Assembly (NCBI GenBank): GCA_030651895.1
Contig: JAUSBR010000003.1
Coordinates: forward strand, 1-64,000
Origin: Sideroxyarcus sp.
Lineage (GTDB): Bacteria > Pseudomonadota > Gammaproteobacteria > Burkholderiales > Gallionellaceae
Direction: 5' to 3'
DNA: 64,000 nt
Below are positions 1-9,002 of this stretch, one piece after another. How positions within the stretch are numbered: the first letter of the stretch is position 1; every line of letters starts with the position of its first letter. The position numbers and the translations under genes are program-made. Below the pieces are notes generated by a model, which worked only from the letters and a program-made list of their open reading frames with translations, was not told where the DNA came from and did not search any database.

Positions 1-125
1 GAGTTCGACTCAATCACCTAAATGATCTCGTCTGCCCAAGCACAAGCACCCACACTAATCGGTTGTTTCTTCTATCTTTTAAAGAGCTGGTCTGAAACTT
101 TTTTCGCTGCCTCAGCGGCGAAGAG
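1..125 (-). other. rRNA operon leader (5' end of a minus-strand rrn transcript)
   Basis: Read on the minus strand, this stretch has a boxA-like CTCTTTAAAAG (about 76-86), followed by CAACCGATTAGTGTGGGTGC and an AT-rich run. That order is typical of the region upstream of 16S rRNA in proteobacteria (boxA antitermination site, then the RNase III stem region). It lies just downstream of a near-consensus promoter at 132-159. The 16S gene itself is not in the window and should begin a short way left of base 1. The same boxA block can also occur in a 16S-23S spacer, but the adjacent promoter argues for the operon start. Confidence 0.72.
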
Positions 126-131
126 GTGCGC

Positions 132-180
132 ATTATATAGATGGCGAACTTAGCGTCAAGCGTTTTGTAAAATATATTTC
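132..180 (-). promoter_or_regulatory. rrn P1-type sigma-70 promoter with UP element
   Basis: On the minus strand: TTGACG (-35, bases 159-154), a 16-base spacer, TATAAT (-10, 137-132), then a GC-rich discriminator GCGCACC. Upstream of -35 lies an A/T tract (161-180) of the kind bound by the alpha subunit of RNA polymerase (UP element). A GC-rich discriminator with a 16-base spacer is the signature of growth-rate and ppGpp-controlled rRNA promoters. It drives transcription away from tsaD. Confidence 0.85.
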
Positions 181-248
181 ACATTCCTGTGATCTCCCTG
201 TGCGACGCGCCCGAAACGTACAATGCACCCCTCCGTAATTCACCGTGA

Positions 249-1280
249 ATGTGCATCGTGAAATTGATATTGGGCATCGAATCTTCCTGCGACGAGACCG
301 GCATCGCGCTATATCACAGCGAACGCGGGCTGTTGGCGCACACGCTGCATTCGCAGATCGCACTACATAATGAGTATGGTGGCGTCGTGCCCGAACTCGC
401 CTCGCGCGACCACGTGCGCTACGCATTGCCGCTGATCCGCAGCGTCTTGCAGAAAGCCGATTGTTCGCTCAACGATGTTGATGCCATCGCCTACACGCAG
501 GGCCCGGGGCTCTCGGGCGCTTTGCTGGTCGGCGCGAGTGTCGCCTGCGCACTGGCATACACCCTCGACATCCCCACTATAGGCGTGCATCACCTGGAAG
601 GACACCTGCTATCCCCGCTACTCTCCAAGCCGGCTCCTGAATTTCCATTCGTCGCATTATTGGTGTCGGGCGGACACACGCAACTGATGCAAGTGGATGG
701 TGTGGGTCGTTACACCTTGCTGGGAGAATCGGTCGACGATGCGGCGGGGGAGGCGTTCGACAAGAGCGCGAAGCTATTGGGGCTGGATTACCCGGGAGGA
801 GCACTGCTGGCGAAACTGGCACAGAATGGCACTCCCGGACGTTTTAAGCTGCCGCGCCCTATGCTGCACAGCGGCGACCTCGATTTCAGCTTCAGCGGCT
901 TGAAGACGGCCGTGCTAACGCTCACGCAACAGCACGAGCTGACCGAACAGACCCGCGCCGACATCGCCCATGCCGCGCAGGAAGCCATCGTGGATGTGTT
1001 GGCGACCAAGGCGCTGTCCGCACTAGGACAGACCGGACTGGATCAATTGGTCGTGGCAGGGGGCGTAGGGGCGAACCGGCTGTTGCGCAGCCGCCTGAGC
1101 GAAAAGATCGGCAAGCGCGGCGGCAAGGTGTTCTATCCCGATCTGGAATTCTGCACCGACAACGGCGCGATGATCGCCTTCGCCGGCGCGATGCGTTTGC
1201 AACAACAGGCTGCGCAGCCCGGCTATCGATTCAACGTGAAGCCGCGCTGGGACCTGCGCGAACTGAACTACGCCGACTGA
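249..1280 (+). CDS. tsaD: tRNA N6-adenosine threonylcarbamoyltransferase TsaD
   Basis: TsaD transfers threonylcarbamoyl from threonylcarbamoyl-AMP to A37 of ANN-decoding tRNAs, working with TsaB and TsaE in the cytoplasm. The 343-residue length is normal. Seen: N-terminal [10 protein letters not shown] phosphate-binding loop of the ASKHA fold, the metal-binding HHLEGH near residue 113-118, LVSGGHTQ at about 138, the [10 protein letters not shown] segment, and [10 protein letters not shown] near 275. The ATG at 249 gives an N-terminus of MCIVKLILG; the family usually starts only a few residues before the LGIE strand, so a GTG at 258 is an equally good start. A possible -10 (TACAAT, 219-224) lies upstream. 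The end overlaps the end of convergent plsY by 13 bases. Confidence 0.97.
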   Translation: MCIVKLILGIESSCDETGIALYHSERGLLAHTLHSQIALHNEYGGVVPELASRDHVRYALPLIRSVLQKADCSLNDVDAIAYTQGPGLSGALLVGASVACALAYTLDIPTIGVHHLEGHLLSPLLSKPAPEFPFVALLVSGGHTQLMQVDGVGRYTLLGESVDDAAGEAFDKSAKLLGLDYPGGALLAKLAQNGTPGRFKLPRPMLHSGDLDFSFSGLKTAVLTLTQQHELTEQTRADIAHAAQEAIVDVLATKALSALGQTGLDQLVVAGGVGANRLLRSRLSEKIGKRGGKVFYPDLEFCTDNGAMIAFAGAMRLQQQAAQPGYRFNVKPRWDLRELNYAD

Positions 1281-1888
1281 GCTCCGGACTTCTTGCCGCC
1301 GATCTTGCTTTCTTTTCCCGTCAGCAGATTCTGGATGTTGCTCTTGTGCCGCCAGATCAGTAACATCGACATAATCGCCGTTGCGAACACCAGTTCCGGA
1401 CGCAAGTGGACCAGCATGGCATATATAGGGGCAGCGATCGACGCAACCAGCGCCGCCAGCGAGGAATAGCGGAACACCACCGCGACCAGCAACCAGGTCG
1501 CCAGCACGGCCAGCCCCATCCAGACACTCAATGCCAGCAACACGCCCAGCGCGGTCGCCACACCTTTGCCGCCCTTGAACTTCAGGAAGACGGGAAATAC
1601 ATGGCCAAGGAAAACGGCAATGGCGACCAGCGCCACGATCATCAACCCCTCGCTATCGTGCGGCGCAAAACGGATCGCCAGGAACACCGCCAACCACCCT
1701 TTCGCCGCATCGCCCAGCAGGGTCAGCGCAGCGGCCGCCTTCTTGCCGCTGCGCAGCACATTGGTCGCGCCGGGATTGCCGGAACCGTAGGAGCGCGGAT
1801 CGGCCAGGCCGAAAGCCTTGCTCATCAATACCGCGAAGGAAACCGAACCGATCAGGTAGGCGCACACAACAAATATTAGGGTGTTCAT
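1268..1888 (-). CDS. plsY: Glycerol-3-phosphate acyltransferase PlsY
   Basis: PlsY transfers an acyl group from acyl-phosphate to glycerol-3-phosphate, the first step of phospholipid synthesis, in the inner membrane. The 206 residues form several membrane helices, and the three conserved PlsY loops are visible: [13 protein letters not shown] near residue 34-46, the FKGGKGVAT motif near 103-111, and a C-terminal loop ending in [11 protein letters not shown]. The C-terminus is a short Lys/Gly/Ser-rich tail. It is divergent from folB and convergent with tsaD, a grouping common in betaproteobacteria. Confidence 0.96.
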   Translation of the reverse strand: MNTLIFVVCAYLIGSVSFAVLMSKAFGLADPRSYGSGNPGATNVLRSGKKAAAALTLLGDAAKGWLAVFLAIRFAPHDSEGLMIVALVAIAVFLGHVFPVFLKFKGGKGVATALGVLLALSVWMGLAVLATWLLVAVVFRYSSLAALVASIAAPIYAMLVHLRPELVFATAIMSMLLIWRHKSNIQNLLTGKESKIGGKKSGAQSA

Positions 1889-1965
1889 CTGTAATACCTT
1901 AAAATGCCAAGCGGCGGATTTTACTTGAATGCGCCACAGTCACCAAACAACCGGCTTCACACCTT

Positions 1966-2322
1966 ATGGACATCATCTTTCTGCGCGAACTCAAGGTCGT
2001 CACCCTCATCGGCATCTACGAGTGGGAAAAACGCGTGCCGCAGACTTTGCAGCTCGACCTCGATATCGCACTGCCCAACAGCCGCGCCTGCCAGAGCGAC
2101 GACATCAATGACGCGCTGGACTACGCCCAGGTCGCTCAGCATATCCAGACCGTACTCAGCGACGGGCATTTCTCCCTGCTGGAAACGCTGGCCGAACACA
2201 TCGCCCAGATCATCCTCAAGGACTTCAACGCGCCCTGGGTGAAAGTCAGTGTCGCCAAGCTGCAGGCGATCCGTAACTGCAAGCAGGTCGGCATCAGCAT
2301 CGAACGCGGTCAAATCAAATAA
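1966..2322 (+). CDS. folB: Dihydroneopterin aldolase FolB
   Basis: FolB converts 7,8-dihydroneopterin to 6-hydroxymethyl-dihydropterin plus glycolaldehyde in folate synthesis. The 118-residue protein is the usual size and starts MDIIFLRELKVVTLIGIYEWE, with the family's early Glu of the G-x-x-xxE motif, and the central LDYAQVAQHI and LLETLAEHIA segments followed by a lysine in VKVSVAKLQAI. A longer upstream reading exists, but the family begins at this ATG. The gene is alone on this strand, divergent from plsY. Confidence 0.95.
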   Translation: MDIIFLRELKVVTLIGIYEWEKRVPQTLQLDLDIALPNSRACQSDDINDALDYAQVAQHIQTVLSDGHFSLLETLAEHIAQIILKDFNAPWVKVSVAKLQAIRNCKQVGISIERGQIK

Positions 2323-2495
2323 GTCTGCTGCAGGCGGGTCGGCAGCAGCACGCGTTCCGTTACAAATCCCCCTGTTCCATGCAAGCCCATATCCACTCAA
2401 TTCGCAGTGACTGCGGAACTTAACGGCCTGTGACCACTCGGAGTAGCCGCGCCGCACACGGCATATCAATCAGTCCATGTTAAAATGAAGCATCC

Positions 2496-2858
2496 ATGAA
2501 ACGACCGCTCCACATATACGCGCTCTTGTTGTTTGCGTTGACGCAATTCGTTGCGCCCTTCGCGCACGCCCACGTGGACGGCGTTCAGGACAAAGCGAGC
2601 ATCCATACGAGCGAAGTCCCGCACCATCTTCCCTATCCGGGTCTCGAGCATTGCCATATCGAATCGCATGAGTCGCCGGCCATCGATCTGCAGCAGGAAT
2701 ACCAGCGCGACGATGCCGCCGCCTTGCCCGCCGCCCCTACCACCACCTTGCGCACCCTTGCATCAAACGATACGACCAATGTATCGAATGAATACGAATC
2801 GCACTCCCACGTCGCCTTCGCCCACCACCGGCCGCATCCGCAAGCACCGCCCGCCTGA
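2496..2858 (+). CDS. His-rich secreted protein upstream of a metal efflux operon
   Basis: Not assigned to a named family. The 120 residues begin with a clear signal peptide (KR, hydrophobic core, cleavage near AHA-HV at about residue 25). The mature part is short, without membrane segments, and rich in His and acidic residues (HHLPYPGLEHCHIESHES, HSHVAFAHHRPHP), with a single Cys. Such composition fits periplasmic metal binding. It precedes the RND adaptor gene by about 105 bases, as small metal-binding or metal-sensing proteins do at cnr/czc-type loci. An extended -10-like TGTTAAAAT (2478-2486) sits very close to the ATG, so the leader would be almost absent or the true promoter lies further up. 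Function inferred from composition and context. Confidence 0.7.
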   Translation: MKRPLHIYALLLFALTQFVAPFAHAHVDGVQDKASIHTSEVPHHLPYPGLEHCHIESHESPAIDLQQEYQRDDAAALPAAPTTTLRTLASNDTTNVSNEYESHSHVAFAHHRPHPQAPPA

Positions 2859-2963
2859 ACCGGCCCCTGTATCCCCCAATAACTCCCGACCATTTCCCCG
2901 ATTTGGTCAGTACAATGATTAGATAACTCGAATGGTGTTCGCATCATTCCGGAGGATGTATCA

Positions 2964-4052
2964 ATGAATAGGTTTCATCTGTCCTTTCTGTGCCTGATGC
3001 TGGCACTCCCGTCACACGCACAGGAGCTCACGCTTAGCGCGACTCAGCTGCAGACATTGGGCATCGTCAGCGCCCCGCTGCCGCCAAGACAACAAGGCGA
3101 ATTCGCCGGCATGCCCGCGCAGGTCGTCATCCCGGGCAACCAGCTCTTCACCATCAGCACCCCTCTGGCCGGCATGGTGGAACAAACGCTGGTTGGCGTC
3201 GGTGATCCGGTGAAGAAAGGCCAAAAGCTGGCCACACTGCAAAGCCCGGCGCTCGCCGAAGCCCAGCGCGGATTGTTGCAGTCATCTACCCAGGAACAAC
3301 TCGCCAAAGAGAATCTGGCGCGCGATGAACAACTGTGGAAGGACGGCATCATCTCCGAGAGCCGCCTGCGCGCGACACAGAGCCAATACCGCGAAGCGCA
3401 TGCCGCCCTTGCGGAGCGCAAACAACTCCTCAAACTTGCCGGCATGGCGGACGCCGACGTCACACGTTTGCAGTCGGACAACACGCTCAGCAGCCAGCTT
3501 GCCATCACTTCGCCCATCGACGGCGTCGTGCTGGAAAAGACGGCCAGCTCCGGACAACGGTTCGAAGCGGCCATCCCCATGTTCAAGGTCGCCAGACTGG
3601 AGCCATTGGCACTCGAGATACAAGCCACGCTCGCCAGCACGCGGGGACTCAAGATCGGCGCGCCGGTCAGCGTTCCCGCTTACGCGGCAAAAGGAAAACT
3701 CACCGCCATCGGCCGCAGTCTCTCCGGCGACAATCAGACCGTCCTGCTGCGCGCGCTGATCAAGGAAGGCGCGGCCAATCTGCGCCCGGGTCAATTCGTG
3801 GAGGTCTCCATCGGAACATCGGGCGAGGCACTGAACCAGTGGAATGTCCCCAATGACGCTCTGGCGCGCATCGGCGGCAAGGTGGTGATCTTCATCCAGA
3901 CCGCCAAGGGATTCCGTAGCGAGACCGTGACGGTGCTGCATGAAGGGACCAGCAACAGCACGGTGAGCGGCAAATTCAAAGGGGATGAAAAGATCGCGGT
4001 GCGCGGCATCTCTGCGCTGAAGGCGAGCCTGATGGGCATCGGGGGCGAATGA
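2964..4052 (+). CDS. Periplasmic adaptor subunit of heavy-metal RND efflux system (CzcB-like)
   Basis: Membrane-fusion protein linking the inner-membrane RND pump to the outer-membrane channel. The 362 residues show a signal peptide (cleavage near SHA-QE, residue 19), a lipoyl/biotinyl-like half (GMVEQTLVGVGDPVKKGQKLATLQ), a helical hairpin rich in Gln/Ala/Glu (about 90-155), the second lipoyl half (ITSPIDGVVLEKTASSGQ) and beta-barrel plus membrane-proximal domains. There is no long His-rich N-terminal extension of the kind seen in CzcB of Cupriavidus. A good GGAGG lies at 2952-2956. Its stop overlaps the start of the pump gene (ATGA). Confidence 0.93.
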   Translation: MNRFHLSFLCLMLALPSHAQELTLSATQLQTLGIVSAPLPPRQQGEFAGMPAQVVIPGNQLFTISTPLAGMVEQTLVGVGDPVKKGQKLATLQSPALAEAQRGLLQSSTQEQLAKENLARDEQLWKDGIISESRLRATQSQYREAHAALAERKQLLKLAGMADADVTRLQSDNTLSSQLAITSPIDGVVLEKTASSGQRFEAAIPMFKVARLEPLALEIQATLASTRGLKIGAPVSVPAYAAKGKLTAIGRSLSGDNQTVLLRALIKEGAANLRPGQFVEVSIGTSGEALNQWNVPNDALARIGGKVVIFIQTAKGFRSETVTVLHEGTSNSTVSGKFKGDEKIAVRGISALKASLMGIGGE

Positions 4053-7000
4053 TGTTATCCAAACTGGTTGAATTCGCGCTAACCCAGCGCCTGCTGGTCT
4101 CCGTGCTCACGCTGCTGCTGATCGGTGCCGGCATCGCCTCGTTCCGCGAACTGCCCATCGACGCTTTCCCCGACGTCTCTTCCACCCAGGTGAAGATCAT
4201 CATGAAGGCACCCGGCATGACGCCGGAAGAAGTCGAAGCCCGCATTGTCACCCCCATCGAACTGGAGATGCTGGGCATCGCCAACCAGCGCATGCTGCGC
4301 TCCATCTCCAAATACGCCATCGCCGACATCACCATCGACTTCAACGATGGCACCGACATCTACTGGGCGCGCCAGCAAGTCGCCGAACGTCTGAACAACG
4401 CGATGCGCGACCTGCCAGGCGGCGCCAGCGGCGGTCTTGCACCGATCACCACCCCGCTGGGCGAGATGTTCATGTTCACCGTGGAAGGAGAAAACATCTC
4501 GCTGGAACAGCGCCGCACGATACTGGACTGGACGATACGCCCGGCCTTGCGCACCCTACCCGGCGTGGCCGATGTCAATTCACTCGGCGGACTGGCGCGC
4601 AGTTTCGAGGTCGTGCCCGATCACACAGCACTCGCCGCACGCGGACTTTCCATGCAGCAATTGCAGGATGCGCTGGAAGCCAACAACCGCAACGACGGCG
4701 CCGGTCGTCTGAGCGACGGCGACGAATCTCTGCTGGTTCGCGCCGAAGGCAGCATCAAGACCTTGCAGGACGTGGGCAACATCGTCGTCGCCAGCCCGGG
4801 CAACAATCCGATCCGCGTGAGCGACATCGCCCAGGTGCGTATCGGCAGCCTGACACGCTACGGCGTCGTGACGATGGATGGAAAGCACGAGGCGGTCGAA
4901 GGCTTGGTGCTGGGTTTGCGTGGCGCCAATGCGCAGAAGGTGGTGGACGGCGTACACAAGAAACTCGCCGAACTCGCCCCCACCCTGCCACAGGGCGTGT
5001 CGACCAAGGTTTTCTATGATCGCGGCAGTCTGGTGAAGCGTGCCGTCGGCACGGTCACCAAAGCGCTCGCTGAAGCCATCGTGCTGGTCGTCATCTTGCT
5101 GGTGCTGTTCCTCGGAAATCTGCGCGCCGCACTGGTGGTCGCGCTGACCCTGCCGCTCGCGGTGCTCATCACCTTCATCATGATGCAGAAATTCGGCATG
5201 TCGGCCAATCTGATGAGTCTGGGCGGTCTGGCCATCGCGCTCGGCATGCTGGTGGACGGCGCCGTGGTGGTGGTGGAAAACATCATCAGCCACCTCGGCG
5301 ACAGGCGACAGCACATCCCGCACCTGCATGTCATCTACCGCGCGGTGAAAGAAGTCATCACGCCGGTGGCCGCGGGCGTCGCCATCATCATCATCGTGTT
5401 CCTGCCGCTGATGACGCTGCAGGGCCTGGAAGGCAAACTTTTCATTCCGGTCGCGCTCACTATCGTGTTCGCGCTGGCCGGATCGCTGCTGCTCTCGCTC
5501 ACCGTCATTCCCATGCTGGCTTCCTACATGCTGAAGACGGCCAGCCACGACGACCCCTGGTTGGTGCGCAAGGCGCTGGCCCTGTACACACCGCTGCTTG
5601 CCAAGGCGCTGGCCAACGAACGCAAGGTACTGGGAAGCGCCATTGGCATGCTGCTGGTCACCGTTGTCGTGTACAGCTTCATCGGCAAGACCTTCATGCC
5701 CGAGATGGACGAGGGCGACATCATCATGCAGACCGCCAAGCTGCCCTCGATCAATCTGGCCCAGACTGCCGACATCGACCAGCGTGTGCAGGCCGCCATC
5801 CTCAAGTCCGTTCCCGAGATAAAGAGCATCGTCTCGCGCGCGGGTGCGGATGAACTCGGCCTTGACCCGATGGGACTGAACGAGACCGACAATTTCCTCG
5901 TGCTCAAACCGCAGGAAGAGTGGCGCAGCCAGGACAAGAACGCGATCATCGAGGAAATCCGCAAAGTGATGGGCGATTTCCCCGGGCTGGAATACAGCTT
6001 CACCCAGCCTATCGCGATGCGTGTCTCCGAGATGCTCACCGGCTCGCGCGGCGACGTCGCCATCAAGATCTTCGGCACCGACATCGCCAAACTGAGCGAA
6101 CTGTCGGAACAGATGGTGACTGTCATCGAGGGTATCGAAGGCAGCGAGGACGCCTACACCGTGAAGAACAACGGTGTGCAATATTACCGCGTGGTCATCG
6201 ACCGCCTCGCCGCAGGCCGTATGGGATTGAGCGTGGACGACATCAGCAACTCGCTGCGCACCCAGGTGGAGGGCCGCCTGCTGGGCACAGTGATCGAGGA
6301 AGGACGCCGCACCCCGCTGCTGCTGCGCGGCGATGCCGAAGTACAGCAATCGCCCGCCCTGTTCGCCGCGCTCACTCTGCCGCTGGCGAACGGACAGAAC
6401 GTGCCGCTCTCGGTCGTCGCCCGACTGGAACGCGCCGACGGTCCGGTCAAGGTCGACCGCGAGAACGGCCAGCGCATGGTGGTGATCCAGAGCAATGTGC
6501 GCGGTCGCGACCTGGTCGGATTCGTGGATGAAGCCAAGGCCGCCGTCGCCGCGCAGATCCAGTTGCCGGAAGGCTACCTCATCACATGGGGCGGCCAGTT
6601 CGAGAACCAGCAACGCGCCGCCGCACGCCTAGCGGTGGTGGTTCCGATCGCACTCGGTCTGATCTTTCTGCTGCTGTTCGCCACCTTCGGCTCGGTACGC
6701 CAGGCCGGTCTGGTACTCACCAACATCCCGTTCGCACTCATCGGCGGCGTGTTCGCGCTGTGGATCAGCGGCGAGTATCTCTCCGTTCCAGCCTCGGTCG
6801 GTTTCATCGCCCTGCTCGGTATCGCGGTGCTGAACGGCGTAGTGATGGTGACCTACTTCAACCAGTTGCATAACGAAGGCATGGAGATCACCCGCGTGAT
6901 CACCGAGGGTGCCAAACGCCGTCTGCGACCGGTACTGATGACCGCCAGCATCACCCTGTTCGGTCTGCTGCCGTTGCTGTTCGCCAGCGGCCCCGGCTCC

Positions 7001-7126
7001 GAGATCCAGAAGCCGCTGGCCATCGTGGTCATCGGCGGCCTGATCAGTTCCACCGCGCTGACACTGATCATGCTACCCATACTTTACCGCCGCTTCGGCA
7101 TCGAAGCTGTGAGAGGACATGTATGA
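4049..7126 (+). CDS. Heavy-metal efflux RND pump (CzcA/CusA family)
   Basis: Proton-driven inner-membrane pump of the HME-RND family; 1025 residues is the usual size. Seen: N-terminal FALTQRLLVSVLTLLLIG helix, FPDVSSTQVKI near residue 40, large periplasmic loops, and two blocks of membrane helices (about 335-500 and 865-1015). The fourth helix reads AIALGMLVDGAVVVVEN. Compared with the CzcA motif (DFG-x3-DGAV-x3-EN), the first Asp is replaced by Ala while the later Asp and the Glu are kept; the IA-I-A stretch resembles CusA, but there is Gly where CusA has Ala. The metal is therefore not predictable from this motif alone. It overlaps both the adaptor and the DUF3240 genes by 4 bases, indicating translational coupling. 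Confidence 0.95.
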   Translation: MMLSKLVEFALTQRLLVSVLTLLLIGAGIASFRELPIDAFPDVSSTQVKIIMKAPGMTPEEVEARIVTPIELEMLGIANQRMLRSISKYAIADITIDFNDGTDIYWARQQVAERLNNAMRDLPGGASGGLAPITTPLGEMFMFTVEGENISLEQRRTILDWTIRPALRTLPGVADVNSLGGLARSFEVVPDHTALAARGLSMQQLQDALEANNRNDGAGRLSDGDESLLVRAEGSIKTLQDVGNIVVASPGNNPIRVSDIAQVRIGSLTRYGVVTMDGKHEAVEGLVLGLRGANAQKVVDGVHKKLAELAPTLPQGVSTKVFYDRGSLVKRAVGTVTKALAEAIVLVVILLVLFLGNLRAALVVALTLPLAVLITFIMMQKFGMSANLMSLGGLAIALGMLVDGAVVVVENIISHLGDRRQHIPHLHVIYRAVKEVITPVAAGVAIIIIVFLPLMTLQGLEGKLFIPVALTIVFALAGSLLLSLTVIPMLASYMLKTASHDDPWLVRKALALYTPLLAKALANERKVLGSAIGMLLVTVVVYSFIGKTFMPEMDEGDIIMQTAKLPSINLAQTADIDQRVQAAILKSVPEIKSIVSRAGADELGLDPMGLNETDNFLVLKPQEEWRSQDKNAIIEEIRKVMGDFPGLEYSFTQPIAMRVSEMLTGSRGDVAIKIFGTDIAKLSELSEQMVTVIEGIEGSEDAYTVKNNGVQYYRVVIDRLAAGRMGLSVDDISNSLRTQVEGRLLGTVIEEGRRTPLLLRGDAEVQQSPALFAALTLPLANGQNVPLSVVARLERADGPVKVDRENGQRMVVIQSNVRGRDLVGFVDEAKAAVAAQIQLPEGYLITWGGQFENQQRAAARLAVVVPIALGLIFLLLFATFGSVRQAGLVLTNIPFALIGGVFALWISGEYLSVPASVGFIALLGIAVLNGVVMVTYFNQLHNEGMEITRVITEGAKRRLRPVLMTASITLFGLLPLLFASGPGSEIQKPLAIVVIGGLISSTALTLIMLPILYRRFGIEAVRGHV

Positions 7127-7434
7127 AAGAATTGAACTGTTGTCTGACCCTGGTCTGCCACAAGTCGCTGGAAGAGCGCATGGTCGATCATCTGTTGCAG
7201 CACCCGGACTGGGTGCGCGGCTTCACCATCACGCGCGTCGAGGGCGGCAGCCAGAAAGAACTGCTGCCCAGCATGATGGAACAGGTGCGCGGCCGCTCGC
7301 AGCGGGTGCAACTTCTCAGCGTGATGAATCTCGACGATGCCCATGCGCTGATCGCGCATCTCAAGGAATCCGACCCCAATACCGAGATCGCATATTGGAT
7401 CACACCAGTCATCGAATTCGGGAGACTGGCATGA
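7123..7434 (+). CDS. DUF3240 family PII-like protein of metal efflux operon
   Basis: The 103-residue protein (MKELNCCLTLVCHKSLEE start) matches DUF3240, a small ferredoxin-fold/PII-like family found almost always next to CzcA-type pumps. Its role is not established; a cytoplasmic regulator or metal-responsive partner of the pump is the common suggestion. There are two adjacent Cys at residues 6-7 and a third at 13, which could bind metal. It is coupled by 4-base overlaps to the pump gene before it and to the outer-membrane channel gene after it. Confidence 0.86.
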   Translation: MKELNCCLTLVCHKSLEERMVDHLLQHPDWVRGFTITRVEGGSQKELLPSMMEQVRGRSQRVQLLSVMNLDDAHALIAHLKESDPNTEIAYWITPVIEFGRLA

Positions 7435-8684
7435 GCAAGCATACCTCCGCCCTGCTGTCCCTGATCCTGTGCGTCAGCCCAGCATTTGCCGCAGACTATC
7501 CCGACCTGCCGCCGCACAGCCAGGTCGATGTCGCACTGGACAGCCATATCGATGTGCTGAATGCGGAGACCGGCATCCGTATCGAGCAGACCAACCAGCG
7601 CCGTTGGGAAAGCGGCAACTACGAGTTCAATGTACGCGCCGGTACCGCGCAGCGGCACACCACCGTGCCCGGACAGAAGATAAAAGAATGGGATGTCGCC
7701 ATCGAGCGGCCCCTGCGCCTCATCAATAAAGTGCTGCTCGATGACGACATCGGCGCCGAGGGCGTCGTCCGCGCCACGCATGCATTGGGCGATGCACGCC
7801 ATGAATCCGGACGCGCGCTGTTACAACTGTGGTTCAACTGGCAGCGCGAGCAGATGCAGGTGCTGCAATGGCAGCAGCAGGCAGACATCCTCAAGCAGCA
7901 GGCATTGACCACCGAGAAACGTCTGAAAGCGGGTGACGCGCCGCGCATGGAATTGAGCCAGGCCAGTGCGGCTGTCGCACAGGCCACTGTATCGCTGCAA
8001 CAGGCCAGGATGCGCGCGGAACTGGCCGGCAACGAGCTGACACGCCAGTTCCCCGCCATCGTCCTGCCGGCGCAGCCGGCCACTTCGGAACCCAGTCCGG
8101 TCAGCGGAAATCTCGACCACTGGAAACAGTTGATCCTCGACCATAACCACGAATTGGAGATGGTGCGCTCCGAACGGCGCTTCCAGCAGATGCTGGCCGA
8201 ACGCAGTCGCGCCGAACGCATACCCGACCCCACCATCGGCGTGCGCTACTCGAACGAACTGGCCGGTAGCGAAAAGGTGACCGGTGTCTATCTTTCCATC
8301 CCGCTCTCTTTCGGCCTGCGCGGCACACATGCCGAGAACGCGGAACAGCAGGCAGAGATCGCTGGCCACCGCGAGAACGCGGTACAACGCCGTCTGGATG
8401 CCAACATCTACGCCGCCCATACGCAGGCGATCCATAGTTACCAGATATGGCAGCAGGCGAAAGAGGCCGCCGACAGCATCCGCCAGAACGCCGAACTGGT
8501 CACCCGCGCCTACAGTCTGGGCGAGAGCAGCCTGTTCGAAACACTCACCGCGCGCCGCTTGGCTCTCGAATCCGCTTTGGCGGAAAACCTGGCCCGGCTG
8601 GACGCCAACGAAGCGCGTTACCGCCTGCTGCTCGATGCCCATCAACTGTGGCAGACTGGCGCAGACCGGCACGGAGAACACTGA
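7431..8684 (+). CDS. TolC/CzcC-type outer-membrane efflux protein
   Basis: Outer-membrane channel of the tripartite metal efflux system. I use the ATG at 7431, which gives 417 residues with a signal peptide (MSKHTSALLSLILC...FAAD) and overlaps the DUF3240 stop; the frame stays open further upstream, but that part only shadows the preceding gene. Two long helical repeats rich in Gln, Ala and Glu (about 125-210 and 320-410) are typical of the outer-membrane efflux protein fold. The channel gene is last of the pump genes here, whereas czc operons usually place it first (C-B-A). No lipobox Cys is evident. Confidence 0.9.
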   Translation: MSKHTSALLSLILCVSPAFAADYPDLPPHSQVDVALDSHIDVLNAETGIRIEQTNQRRWESGNYEFNVRAGTAQRHTTVPGQKIKEWDVAIERPLRLINKVLLDDDIGAEGVVRATHALGDARHESGRALLQLWFNWQREQMQVLQWQQQADILKQQALTTEKRLKAGDAPRMELSQASAAVAQATVSLQQARMRAELAGNELTRQFPAIVLPAQPATSEPSPVSGNLDHWKQLILDHNHELEMVRSERRFQQMLAERSRAERIPDPTIGVRYSNELAGSEKVTGVYLSIPLSFGLRGTHAENAEQQAEIAGHRENAVQRRLDANIYAAHTQAIHSYQIWQQAKEAADSIRQNAELVTRAYSLGESSLFETLTARRLALESALAENLARLDANEARYRLLLDAHQLWQTGADRHGEH

Positions 8685-8941
8685 TGCCCGACTTGCAGGA
8701 ATGGATAGGCAGTCTCGCCGCCACGCTCACCACCTGCTCGTTCATCCCTCAGGTGTGGCGCGTACTGAAGACGCGCCACACCAAAGACATCTCGCTGGGC
8801 ATGTATGCGCTGTTTACCGGCGGCGTGGCGCTGTGGCTTGTATACGGCATCCTGCTCGGCGCATGGCCCGTCATCATCGCCAACTGTATCACTCTGGTAC
8901 TTGCCGGAATGGTGCTGGTCCTGAAGATCCGTTTCGGCTGA
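8684..8941 (+). CDS. SemiSWEET-family small transporter
   Basis: 85 residues forming three membrane helices. The pattern GSLAATLTTCSFIPQVWRVLKTRHTKDIS is the hallmark of SemiSWEET/MtN3 half-transporters (the Pro-Gln motif in helix 1 and the R-T/K-Ser loop), which work as dimers moving sugars or small solutes. It starts inside the stop codon of the efflux channel gene (TGATG), so it belongs to the metal efflux transcript. A link between such a transporter and metal export is not known to me, so the substrate is open. The start is fixed by the overlap and by the family's short N-terminus. Confidence 0.88.
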   Translation: MPDLQEWIGSLAATLTTCSFIPQVWRVLKTRHTKDISLGMYALFTGGVALWLVYGILLGAWPVIIANCITLVLAGMVLVLKIRFG

Positions 8942-9002
8942 AACCCACCCGACTGCGTTACAATCCGATTCTCAATAAACAGTCCTCCCTTCCGGTTCGA
9001 CC

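Noticed and set aside
4580-6613. Long open frame of 677 codons on the minus strand opposite the metal pump
   Set aside because: It mirrors the pump's codon pattern, is His/Asp/Gln-rich without any recognisable domain, and the plus strand holds a full-length known family.
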